A stretch of DNA of 64,000 nucleotides from Bacillus pseudomycoides (GTDB lineage: Bacteria > Bacillota > Bacilli > Bacillales > Bacillaceae_G): the NCBI RefSeq assembly GCF_022811845.1, contig NZ_CP064268.1, positions 138,370 through 202,369 on the forward strand, given 5' to 3'. Both the position numbers and the translations under genes were made by a program. The notes under the pieces are model-generated. The model was not told the origin of the DNA, made no database searches, and saw only the letters and a list, made by a program, of their open reading frames with translations. Below, piece by piece: positions 44,038 to 52,313 of this stretch (its first letter is position 1; the number at the start of each line of letters is the position of its first letter).

Positions 44038-44914
44038 CGTGTAATTCATAAAATTGTAGGTTCCTATATGATTCGTAATTTATTACCTCTTACCTATATA
44101 AATCCATTTTAATTTTTGGGTATAGAAGTTGCTGTTATGCAGAACAAAACATAACCTGTACTCACATTCTTCCTTTGTTTTTGGATGGTAAGATATTTTA
44201 CTCTATTTTTTTCATAAAGATTAAGTAAGTGTTTGATAAATGCAATTGTCGGTGCTAACCAATACGAAGGGTACGAGGTTTTACTTAATCTTTGCTTGAT
44301 GGGCATGGGGTGGGCCCATATTGAAGGTGTTTCGCAATTTTGTAGTTATTCATAGGTATTTAATTCAGTTTTTTCGTTTTATGGAAGAATGCATTTCTTA
44401 AATTGATAGCGATGTGGTGTTACTCTTTTATTATATTTTGCAAGACTTTTGTAATACTTATGCAAGGGTCTTGAAAGATATATAAACTAATATGAACTTA
44501 TCAACATGATTATAAGAAATATGAAAGGAGACTGAAAACGATTACGGTGTTTTAATAATGTAAGGCCCTTACATTCTATAAAGGTAAGAGGAATAGGGAT
44601 AGAAAAAGTTTTTATTTCTTTTGCATTTGTATTTTAAGTTTGCAAAATCGTATTTCAGTATGTACATTTTAATATTCTAAATTAAGTAGAACAGAGCTTG
44701 TGAACTCAATGGACGGAAATTTCCAAAAAATTTGAAGGGATTATTCGCAGTATTTGTGTAAAATACAATCTCTTAGTCCGAGTAGGATACTGTGCTGTAA
44801 TGGGTGCTGAATCCCTTAAGTAAAATTTACCTATTTTATAGAATAATAGTAATTCAATTGTTATACATACAAAATAACTTAGAATTTTATAATCTCAAAA
44901 GAGGAGCTAGTAAT
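44038..44914. other. Spacer between the two toxin genes
   Basis: No gene I can support. A 65-codon minus frame (44109-44306) lacks recognisable features. An IS231-type end motif is at 44391-44430 (TTCTTAAATTGATAGCGATG). AAAGGAG at 44524 has no ORF behind it. The toxin promoter probably lies in 44600-44800. Confidence 0.4.
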
Positions 44915-45895
44915 ATGTCAAAAAACAATAAGAAGACTAAACAAATTTTATCACTTGCTATGATTGGAGCTATTGGTACTTCATTTGCATTCGCATCCCC
45001 AAATTCAGCAAGTGCAGCTCAAATTAGCCCGATTCAAAATGTTACAGCAGGACAAGTAAATCCTTATATTGAAAATTGGGATGAGCCGTTCAAAAAGATG
45101 TTTAGCTGGCTTCACCAGGATCACCAATATTATACGAATCCTACGTTTAAGCTTGATAAGGTTCTCGGATCATCAGTAGAAGAAGATGGTAATCCTGTTA
45201 TTAAAAATTCACAAACTCTGTTTGTGGGTAAGTCAACTTTCAAGAATACTACAGATCAGGATCAGACCTTCACTACAAATGAATTCTCAAAGACAATTGA
45301 GCAATCTGTTTCTAGTTCCACTACACATGGATTTAACTTAGGAGTATCTACTAGTGTATCGTTTGGTATTCCGACTATCGGAGAGGCAAGTGTTGAACTA
45401 TCTACTGAATATAATTTCTCAAATACAAATGAAACTACAAAGTCCGAAAGTTATACTTATACCGCTAGCCCGCAAAATATCGTAGTTCCTGCTCATTCAG
45501 CTGTAGAAGTTATGGTAACTTTAAATACTAATAAAATCAGCGGAAATGTAAAGCTTTTATCTAAATTTGAGGCAGGCTATACGTATCATGATGGTCTTGG
45601 AAAAGTATCGCACAGTTTGGGTTCCTTAGTAAATGATGTTTGGCAAAAAGATAAAAGTATTTTTGAAATTGCAAAATTTAATAGTGATGATGGAACGGTA
45701 TCTTTAATAGGACGTGGTAAATACGAAGCTCAATATGGAACAGAATTCTCTGTAACTGTAAAACCTGTTGCAGCGGGACCTAGAGCACTTGCTGTTACAT
45801 CTAGCGACACGGATGTATCTACTAACGAAGATTACACTCCTATTAACGAAGGTTACACTTATACAGTTAAACCAGAAGTTAAAAAAGAACAATAA
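44915..45895 (+). CDS. ETX/MTX2 family pore-forming toxin
   Basis: 326 residues from ATG 44915 behind GAGGAG; the frame opens earlier but without a ribosome site. Signal peptide to about residue 31 (AIGTSFAFASPNSASAA). The mature part shows the epsilon-toxin/Mtx2 pattern: SQTLFVGKSTFKNTTDQDQT, FSKTIEQSVSSSTTHGFNLG, the insertion-type strand pair VSTSVSFGIPTIGEASVELS with TEYNFSNTNETTKSES, and SPQNIVVPAHSAVEVMVTLN. Many family members are insecticidal or cytolytic. It differs from the first toxin, so the two may act together. Confidence 0.88.
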   Translation: MSKNNKKTKQILSLAMIGAIGTSFAFASPNSASAAQISPIQNVTAGQVNPYIENWDEPFKKMFSWLHQDHQYYTNPTFKLDKVLGSSVEEDGNPVIKNSQTLFVGKSTFKNTTDQDQTFTTNEFSKTIEQSVSSSTTHGFNLGVSTSVSFGIPTIGEASVELSTEYNFSNTNETTKSESYTYTASPQNIVVPAHSAVEVMVTLNTNKISGNVKLLSKFEAGYTYHDGLGKVSHSLGSLVNDVWQKDKSIFEIAKFNSDDGTVSLIGRGKYEAQYGTEFSVTVKPVAAGPRALAVTSSDTDVSTNEDYTPINEGYTYTVKPEVKKEQ

Positions 45896-45902
45896 ATTAA
45901 CC

Positions 45903-45928
45903 AAAGCCGGATCTTATGATTCGGCTTT
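45903..45928 (+). terminator. Terminator of second toxin gene
   Basis: AAAGCCGGATC pairs with GATTCGGCTTT, 7 bases after the stop. Confidence 0.75.
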
Positions 45929-46052
45929 CTATCTATTTATGCTAAGGGATTCTCCAAACTCAGATTGATGATGTCGCTTAGAATAAGTAAAATCAAAGTT
46001 TTGTACACCGAGGATTATGGAATGAACGAATTTAATATTTTTCAGCACTAAC

Positions 46053-46082
46053 CATCCCAATAGAGTAAACCCTATTGGGATG
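46053..46082. terminator. Hairpin upstream of tnpR
   Basis: CATCCCAATAG pairs exactly with CTATTGGGATG, followed by TTTCTTTG. Confidence 0.65.
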
Positions 46083-46153
46083 TTTCTTTGAGTCTGGTAT
46101 AATGGTACTTTAGAGTGTCCCATATGACTTGTTTCAAAATAGGAGAGTAGAAT

Positions 46154-46726
46154 ATGAGAAAAATAGGGTATGTACGCGTAAGTTCTGTTGATCAGAACCC
46201 TAAGAGACAATTAAAACAAATGAAGGAAATTGGAATAGACATTATATATGAAGAAAAAGTGTCAGGTGCTACACAAGACAGGCCTGAACTTCAAAATATG
46301 TTAAATGACCTGGGAGTAGGCGATACAATTTATGTGACTGACCTAACCCGGATTACTCGTAGTACGAGAGATCTATTTGAACTAGTTGATTACATAAAAA
46401 CTAAAAAGGCAAACTTAAAATCATTAAAAGATACTTGGTTGGATTTATCTGAAGAAAATCCATATAGTCATTTCTTGATGACCGTAATGGGGGGAGTAAA
46501 CCAATTAGAACGTGACTTAATTCGAATGCGTCAACGTGAGGGGATTGACCTTGCAAAAAAAGAAGGAAAATATCAAGGGCGAGTTAAAAAGTATCATGAA
46601 AAGCATGCTGGAATGGATTATGCACTTAAGCTGTATGAAGAAGGGAATATGACAGTGAAACAAATTTGCGAAATTACCAATGTTTCTAGATCAGCTTTAT
46701 ATAGGAAACTACAAGACAAAGTATAA
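46154..46726 (+). CDS. tnpR: Serine resolvase
   Basis: 190 residues. Catalytic domain: YVRVSSVDQNPKRQLKQM (nucleophilic Ser near residue 10), then TDLTRITRSTRDLFELVDYI. The long E helix (MGGVNQLERDLIRMRQREGI) and a C-terminal helix-turn-helix (GNMTVKQICEITNVSRSALY) follow. It resolves transposition cointegrates at res. Complete; start behind AGGAG. It lies at the far end from tnpA, an unusual spacing for Tn3-family elements. Confidence 0.9.
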   Translation: MRKIGYVRVSSVDQNPKRQLKQMKEIGIDIIYEEKVSGATQDRPELQNMLNDLGVGDTIYVTDLTRITRSTRDLFELVDYIKTKKANLKSLKDTWLDLSEENPYSHFLMTVMGGVNQLERDLIRMRQREGIDLAKKEGKYQGRVKKYHEKHAGMDYALKLYEEGNMTVKQICEITNVSRSALYRKLQDKV

Positions 46727-46734
46727 TAATAAGT

Positions 46735-46772
46735 ACCCGCCACAATTGGAAAAATTTTCAGATGTGGCGGGT
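46735..46772 (+). terminator. Terminator of tnpR
   Basis: ACCCGCCACA pairs with TGTGGCGGGT, followed by CATTCTTTG. Next to it at 46783-46800 is an 18-bp scrap of a different Tn3 end (GAATCGTTGCCGTACCCC). Confidence 0.8.
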
Positions 46773-46920
46773 CATTCTTTGAATCGTTGCCGTACCCCTA
46801 TTTCGCTACAAATATCGTGTATTATCGAAAACTAATTTGCAACACTTATTTAGGGCAACTTATTTAATGAGTTTTACGCTTAGCGAAGAAAAATCTGGTT
46901 TTCATCTTCCAAAAAATGTC

Positions 46921-46958
46921 TTAGCGTGGGTTTTATGTCATTTGGTTGGCGGGACCCC
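46921..46958 (-). repeat. Right 38-bp terminal inverted repeat
   Basis: Ends GGCGGGACCCC on the plus strand; followed by target copy TTAAA at 46959-46963. Confidence 0.9.
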
Positions 46959-46963
46959 TTAAA

Positions 46964-47072
46964 TAGGTTTTGCTTTTCCATACTGATCACGTCCTTTTTT
47001 AGAGTACTAGTATCAGTATGTCTAAATTTCAGAGATTAGTTACATAAGTCTTATAGTTTTTGCACCAGAACC
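46964..47072 (-). mobile_element. IS240-like element, right part
   Basis: Contains the transposase start (ATG at 46981, MEKQN) and the right end GCACCAGAACC. Joined to 37884 it restores a complete IS of the usual size. Confidence 0.88.
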
Positions 47073-47086
47073 CAAAATTTCGTTCT

Positions 47087-47132
47087 GGGGGCGCTATAAA
47101 ATTTTAAGTTGCTGGAGATGATGGTGACCCCT
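47087..47132. repeat. IS231-type end motif
   Basis: GGGGGCGCTATAAAATTTTA, AGTTGCTGGAGATGATGG, TGACCCCT. A copy in the same orientation is at 48763-48811. Confidence 0.4.
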
Positions 47133-47141
47133 ATAAAGCAA

Positions 47142-47191
47142 AAAGGAGTATCACATAGTCAAAAATTCGACTTATGGGACAGCTCCTTTTT
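47142..47191 (-). terminator. Terminator of erythromycin esterase gene
   Basis: AAAAAGGAG pairs with CTCCTTTTT, with an inner imperfect stem (CATAGTC/GACTTATG). Confidence 0.6.
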
Positions 47192-47194
47192 GTT

Positions 47195-48544
47195 TTATTT
47201 AATTCGTGAAGGGCTAATATGCTCTAGCCATAGAATACCATCATATTGTTGGTTAGGAATCATGATTTCATCTATAAATCCCCAATACTGCCCGATAATA
47301 GGCATATACATCCAAGAGGTTTCAGGGCGATTTTCCTCACCTTTTAAATTTACAAATACTTGCGGATGTTGTGCAGCTTTCAAAATTTCTTCGACACTAT
47401 TGGCTTGATGCGTTTCCTTTACATTTTTAATCTGTGTATTATCCGAAACTAAACTGCTACCACTATATGCAAATAAACCGACTGTGTACATTTGATTTTT
47501 CAAATACTGTGGTATCATATCCATCATATTTGGGAATGGGAGTGGGGATGCGGCTTGAATCATATTAGAATTTTGTTTTCTAATATGATAATTGTGTCCC
47601 CACACAATCATTTTTTTATTCTTAAATTGCATCTCGCTTAACCATGCTAAATTCTGTGCCATCCTTTGATCTCGAGTGTAAACTGCGAAATCATCTGGAT
47701 ATTTTTCAGGTGGAATATTCTTCCGCTCTTTCACTTCATTTGGGATATATGTTTTAAGCGTATCGATTCGAATCTTAATTGACTTTTCTAGAAGATTTAC
47801 ATCATAGGATGCTTTAGGCGCTACTTGTTGCAATTCATTTTTATGTTGTTGGATAAACTCTTTTATTTTTTCGTATTTGTCCAAAAGGGATGCCTGCATT
47901 GCTTCAAATTCCTTATAAGAAGAGACAGAACGATATTTCACGATTTCTCCTTCTGCTTCTACAAGTAATTTACCTATTTCAGGATTCAATTTCCCAATCC
48001 ATTCATTTGCAGATGTTGCAAATATAGCAGTCGCAGCATCCCCAGGTATTTGTATATCAAATCCCGTTAAAACAAGAGGTGTTCCTTTTTCTTTTTGTTC
48101 TTTTATATATTGAAATAATTCTTCCACATCTTCTGTATACCAAACATCATAAATAGCTTTCTTCATGGCTTGTTCCGCTGTTAAATCATCTATATTTTGA
48201 TACACAGCATTCGCTTCCGCAAAGCCTGATTCAAATGCAATCACATCATAACCCATTTCTTCATGCAAATACTTAATGATACGAACCTTTGATTGATTCA
48301 TTTCTGTTGAACCATGAGTAGACTCACCTAGTGAAACAATACGTTTGCCCTGTAAGGTTTGTTTCAAAAATGATAAATCTTCATTCGAACTAGCAGTTGG
48401 TTCTTGTAATTTAACCGCATGTTCACGAACCCAATTCTGCCATTTTGGTTGATCTGCAGGCAGTTCTTCAGCAGCTGCTACTGTTGAAAACGTTGTTAGT
48501 GCAAATAAAGTAGTTACGAATCCTTTTTTCCATTTTGAAAACAC
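47195..48544 (-). CDS. Secreted erythromycin esterase family protein
   Basis: 449 residues with a signal peptide (KGFVTTLFALTTFSTVAAA). Family motifs of PF05139: IVSLGESTHGSTEM (E/H of the active site), VIAFESGFAEANAVYQNI, FDIQIPGDAA and MIVWGHNYHIRKQN. EreA/EreB open the lactone of macrolides, whereas many Bacillus homologues (BcR135/136 type) have unknown substrates and lack that activity. The exported location is unlike EreA. Its 3' terminator is separate. Confidence 0.85.
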   Translation of the reverse strand: MFSKWKKGFVTTLFALTTFSTVAAAEELPADQPKWQNWVREHAVKLQEPTASSNEDLSFLKQTLQGKRIVSLGESTHGSTEMNQSKVRIIKYLHEEMGYDVIAFESGFAEANAVYQNIDDLTAEQAMKKAIYDVWYTEDVEELFQYIKEQKEKGTPLVLTGFDIQIPGDAATAIFATSANEWIGKLNPEIGKLLVEAEGEIVKYRSVSSYKEFEAMQASLLDKYEKIKEFIQQHKNELQQVAPKASYDVNLLEKSIKIRIDTLKTYIPNEVKERKNIPPEKYPDDFAVYTRDQRMAQNLAWLSEMQFKNKKMIVWGHNYHIRKQNSNMIQAASPLPFPNMMDMIPQYLKNQMYTVGLFAYSGSSLVSDNTQIKNVKETHQANSVEEILKAAQHPQVFVNLKGEENRPETSWMYMPIIGQYWGFIDEIMIPNQQYDGILWLEHISPSRIK

Positions 48545-48762
48545 ACATATCCCTCCTGATTTTTTATAAACTTTATTACATAAATCTAATTATCTATCAT
48601 CAATTTGAAAAAATGGGAATAATTAGATTTATATGTTTATACTAGAGGATGGATTTTATAAAAATCAAGAAAAAAGTATAATAATCCTATAATTTTAAAA
48701 TATCACCAATAGAATTCTCCTTCCTCAAAAAATAAGAAAGGAGAAGCTTTCATTTTCTGTTT

Positions 48763-48811
48763 TGGGGTAATTCTGAATTCTTAAGTTGATGGATGTGTAT
48801 GGTGACCCTAT
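48763..48811. repeat. IS231-type end motif
   Basis: GGGGTAATTCTGAATTCTTA, AGTTGATGGATGTG, TATGGTGACCC. Same orientation as 47087-47132. The remaining 48545-49065 DNA shows no gene. Confidence 0.4.
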
Positions 48812-49065
48812 ATCTATATTTTTACTAACTTATTACGATATCGATGTTGATTTAAAGTGTTTTATATGAAATGAGAAAATGGATTTTTAAGGAATATAAA
48901 CACAATAAACCTTTCCATTTTATTAATTCACATAATTTTCAAAATTATAATCTCTAAATGTTAATATTTGTTATATAATAAACCTATCAAGCATCATCCC
49001 TATGCTTTTGTAATATGCCTGTTAAGATAGTTTGTGTTACCCTTTTGTCACCTTACCTTAAAAAG

Positions 49066-49096
49066 AACTTGTAGTGATGGGCTACAAGTTTTTTTG
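49066..49096 (+). terminator. Rho-independent terminator
   Basis: AACTTGTAG pairs with CTACAAGTT, followed by TTTTTG. No gene is recognised before it. Confidence 0.65.
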
Positions 49097-49201
49097 TATA
49101 AGCCCCAAAATCTTTAATTTATCAACAAAATGAATTTTCACCTCATTATAAGGAGTTTATTAAATTATATTCTGAAAAATTAATAGAAGGAGGAAATAGG
49201 A

Positions 49202-49669
49202 ATGAAAACACGTATCAAGCAAATTAACAGTGGTGTAGTTAACCAAGAGTGCATAAAGCAAATTATAGAATTATGGAATAACAATGCCATAGAAACTGCA
49301 GAATGTGAATTAGATGAGAGTGATAAAAAGGGAATCCAAGAGCAAATAGAACAATATATCCAATCAAAATATGGTGTGGTTTTTGTAGCAATTAATGAAA
49401 ATCAGCAGGTTATTGGTTATGGTATTGCTTCTATGAAACAAGATTTAGTTAGTAATATATTATATGGTCAAGTAGACGAAGTATACGTAACATCAGAGTA
49501 TCGAAGACAAAGAGTTGCTAAAAACTTAGTAGATAATTTAATGAATTGGTTTAACCAACAGGATATTTCTTTATTTCATGTTTATGTTGATTTAGAAAAT
49601 GACCTAGCCTTAGAGTTTTGGGAGAAAATAGGTTTAAATAGGGAGTTTTTTATTCTATCAAATAATTAA
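49202..49669 (+). CDS. GNAT family N-acetyltransferase
   Basis: 155 residues. Acetyl-CoA binding motif A: VDEVYVTSEYRRQRVAKNLV (R-R-x-R-V-A form of Q/RxxGxA), then motif B (ISLFHVYVDLENDLALEFWE and KIGL). Start behind GGAGGAAATAGG. Substrate unknown: an amino group of a small molecule or protein N-terminus. A stand-alone gene flanked by a palindrome of IS6 ends. Confidence 0.85.
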   Translation: MKTRIKQINSGVVNQECIKQIIELWNNNAIETAECELDESDKKGIQEQIEQYIQSKYGVVFVAINENQQVIGYGIASMKQDLVSNILYGQVDEVYVTSEYRRQRVAKNLVDNLMNWFNQQDISLFHVYVDLENDLALEFWEKIGLNREFFILSNN

Positions 49670-49672
49670 TTT

Positions 49673-49730
49673 GGTTCCGTTGCAAAGTTTCTTCGCCTTT
49701 TTATGTGTTAAGAAACTTTGCAACGGAACC
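49673..49730. repeat. Palindrome of two opposed IS6 ends
   Basis: GGTTCCGTTGCAAAGTTTCT and its exact inverse, 17 bases apart and starting 4 bases after the acetyltransferase stop. Both arms carry the same T-to-C change (TTCCG). It may act as a terminator. Confidence 0.75.
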
Positions 49731-49747
49731 AGTTTTTTCCTGTATTT

Positions 49748-50013
49748 GGGGTACGGCAACGATTCGTTCTTTTTCGGGCCACTTGTAAACAGCTTTGAAA
49801 TCTATGATAAAACGTTGACTTTAAGGTAATTAGATTTGAAGTCTTCAAGAACGTTCTCTTTAAATATGTTCCGTAAACTTATTTTTTCAGTAATATTTAC
49901 AGAGTTCTGTAAACTAATCTTATTAAATTTACCTCAAAAAATTAACGGAATTCCAGTTCTGTTAACTTAAACTTGCGAATGGCCCCTAAAAGTAGTAATC
50001 GTTGCCGTGCCCC
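49748..50013. mobile_element. Tn3-derived miniature element (TIME-like)
   Basis: 266 bp between inverted 38-bp ends: GGGGTACGGCAACGATTCG at left and, from the right, GGGGCACGGCAACGATTAC; both continue with CTTTT and GGGCCA-T. The inside has no ORF but carries TTTACAGA/TCTGTAAA and repeated TTC(T/C)GTAAACT motifs resembling a recombination site. The flanking 5-mers (TATTT, ATTGA) do not match. Confidence 0.6.
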
Positions 50014-50099
50014 ATTGAAAATAAAGTCATATAGACAACATTCACCCTGATGTTTCCATTTTTATCGAAATATACTAAAATATTACAGGGGAGGGTGTT

Positions 50100-52304
50100 A
50101 TGAAAAAAGTAGTTGTGTTTTTTCTTATTGTAGCTTCTATATTGTCAGGTTTTATTGCATTTCAACAAACGGATCATAAAGAATTTGAAAAAATGGAAAA
50201 GGTAGAACAGAGGATAGGTAAAGAGTTTGTTATCCCAGATGTACTGGGTTTTTCGAATCCTAGTGAAATTTATCCTATATTACTCGAGGCAGCAAAGGAG
50301 TCACATACAAATATTTTTCGTACAAATGTTGCGTATCATGAAGATGAACAAGCAGAAATTTTGAAGTATGTGTTACTAACAACTGAAACGATATATTTTA
50401 AACAGTTTCAGTTAAGTGGGGGGAATGTGTTAAAGCCAAAAGACACATTCCAAGGTAATGCTTTTTTATCGACAGTACATACGAAAGATACAAAACAAAA
50501 GGGAGTAATAAAAGATTTTGGAGATAATCATGAGATTACAATTAAACCGCTTCAAACGTCGTACGAACATTTACCTATGGCAGGAAGATATGTTGTAGAA
50601 GGAGTAGATGATAAATCATACGATGCATTTTTAAAGCTTTTCTCTAAAAAGCTAAATCAGCATTTTAAGCCGAAACAGTATATTGTTGCTGACGATTTTA
50701 AACGGAATCTTAGTAATAACGAAGAAGCTCTCGATTCACCAATTAATTCTTTATCCTATATTCAGTATATGGTGTTTATCGTGCTCCTATGTTTTCTCAT
50801 TTATTATGTATTTAACGAAGCGAAAAGGATTGGCGTTATAAAAATGCACGGCGTATCGAATGTGCGTTTATGGTTTATCGTTATAGGTAGAACCATTGCT
50901 AGTATGTTTGTTTTATCGATAGGCATTTCCGTTCTTGCAGCTGCTTTCGTAAAAAATGTAACTTCAGGGTTTATCTACACCATTATGTTCGATCAATGTA
51001 AAACGTATCTCATTATTACAATATTATCTCTCGTTTCATATTTTTATATTTCTAAAATTAAAGTCAATCAAATGATTAAAAATAGAAAAGATACAAAAGG
51101 TATATTTGTATTCAATACGCTGTTGAAAGTTACTTGTTCTATTATATTTGTTTTATTAGGGACGTCTATTTTAGAACAATATATTACAGTGAAAGAAAAA
51201 CAAGTGAATTTAAAAAACTGGGAGAAAAACAAAGAATATGGTGTCTTTTATCCGCTTTCTGTAGGGAATGATGAAGAACAACAAGGGATGCATAAAACGG
51301 AGTCAAGTATAAATGGTGATTTGTATCCTATTTTGAATAAAATGGGAGCGTTATTAATTGATTCCAAGGAGTATGAAGAAATAGAATTGTCTAGAAATAA
51401 AGATTATAAAGGAATTTGGTCAGTTACCGTAAATAATAATTACCTTCGCGAATTTCCGCTATATGACATACATAATCAGCGCGTGCAAGTTTCAGAAGAT
51501 ACGGAAAACTGGATTTTATTAGTACCTGAAAAATATCAGAACAGGGAAAAAGAAATTCTTCGCTTTTTTGAAGAATGGAGAAAGCCAGCAATAGAATATG
51601 AAGAAAAAAGAATGCACAGAGAGGTCCCGAATCATTTACGTAATCGAAAAATAGACATTATTTGGATAAAGAATAATCAGGAAATCTTTAGTTTCAATCC
51701 AGATGTATATAAATCTGACAATAACAAAATTAGAGATGAAATTATTGAGGTAATGACAGAGAAGAATAGTTTTGTTGGAGAAAGAGATCTTATATTAGGC
51801 GGAGGGGCGAAGGATCCTTTAAAAATTAAGTTGATGAAGCGAGATGCAGGATTAACGTATAAGACACTAGAGCCAGAACTTAAAAGATTAGGATTAGATG
51901 ATAATTTAAGATATCTTGTAACAGTTGATCAAAATATTTTAAAAGATATATACGATCTGCAAAAAACAATGAAAATGCTATTGACGGTTACTAGTGGGCT
52001 AATTGTCGGCATATTATTTTTGGTCACGCAAAATATTATTGTGTATTTCAATAAAAATCAGCAGAAAATAGTGGTGCATCGCTTATTTGGCGTAGGTTTT
52101 TTTAGAACATATAAGGGATACATGTTGCTATTTGTATTAATGTGGATTGTACAACTATCAATTTGCTTCATCGTAAAGAAAGAGTTTGATTTGAAATTAC
52201 TTACAGTGGTGGCAATGCTTATTTTAATTGAATTTACCGCCTCAATTATTGCATTAATCACGATGGAACGAAGAAATAAAAAAACGGTGATAAAGGGAGG
52301 TTAA
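50100..52304 (+). CDS. Bacteriocin-associated ABC permease (DUF1430 type)
   Basis: 734 residues: a TM helix at 3-20, a large outside domain (30-215), TM helices near 225-245, 265-290 and 300-320, another at about 345-360, a second outside domain, then three TM helices in the last 120 residues (LTVTSGLIVGILFLVTQNII, YMLLFVLMWIVQLSIC). This is the layout of the bact_immun_7tm / lactococcin 972 export-immunity permeases. Paired with the ATPase 9 bases downstream. A bacteriocin gene normally precedes such pairs; here a transposon scar does. Confidence 0.8.
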   Translation: MKKVVVFFLIVASILSGFIAFQQTDHKEFEKMEKVEQRIGKEFVIPDVLGFSNPSEIYPILLEAAKESHTNIFRTNVAYHEDEQAEILKYVLLTTETIYFKQFQLSGGNVLKPKDTFQGNAFLSTVHTKDTKQKGVIKDFGDNHEITIKPLQTSYEHLPMAGRYVVEGVDDKSYDAFLKLFSKKLNQHFKPKQYIVADDFKRNLSNNEEALDSPINSLSYIQYMVFIVLLCFLIYYVFNEAKRIGVIKMHGVSNVRLWFIVIGRTIASMFVLSIGISVLAAAFVKNVTSGFIYTIMFDQCKTYLIITILSLVSYFYISKIKVNQMIKNRKDTKGIFVFNTLLKVTCSIIFVLLGTSILEQYITVKEKQVNLKNWEKNKEYGVFYPLSVGNDEEQQGMHKTESSINGDLYPILNKMGALLIDSKEYEEIELSRNKDYKGIWSVTVNNNYLREFPLYDIHNQRVQVSEDTENWILLVPEKYQNREKEILRFFEEWRKPAIEYEEKRMHREVPNHLRNRKIDIIWIKNNQEIFSFNPDVYKSDNNKIRDEIIEVMTEKNSFVGERDLILGGGAKDPLKIKLMKRDAGLTYKTLEPELKRLGLDDNLRYLVTVDQNILKDIYDLQKTMKMLLTVTSGLIVGILFLVTQNIIVYFNKNQQKIVVHRLFGVGFFRTYKGYMLLFVLMWIVQLSICFIVKKEFDLKLLTVVAMLILIEFTASIIALITMERRNKKTVIKGG

Positions 52305-52313
52305 CATAAACGA

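Larger units (their letters stand above)
37885..46958. mobile_element. Complete Tn3-family transposon carrying two pore-forming toxin genes
   Basis: 9,074 bp between 38-bp inverted repeats at 37885-37922 and 46921-46958, which differ at 2 positions (GGGGTACCGCCAACA vs GGGGTCCCGCCAACC). The 5-bp sequence TTAAA flanks both sides, a Tn3-type target duplication. Contents in order: tnpA, a res-like region, a response-regulator scrap, a histidine kinase, two toxins, a serine resolvase. Confidence 0.9.

Noticed and set aside
44109..44306. 65-codon minus ORF between the toxins as a third cargo gene
   Set aside because: No ribosome site, no recognisable features, and it lies antisense to a non-coding spacer.
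47087..48811. IS231-derived mobile insertion cassette (MIC) around the erythromycin esterase gene
   Set aside because: The two end-like motifs lie in the same orientation; a MIC needs inverted ends. Kept only as a repeat observation.
49748..50013. Recent transposition of the miniature element with a target duplication
   Set aside because: The flanking 5-mers TATTT and ATTGA differ, so no duplication can be claimed.
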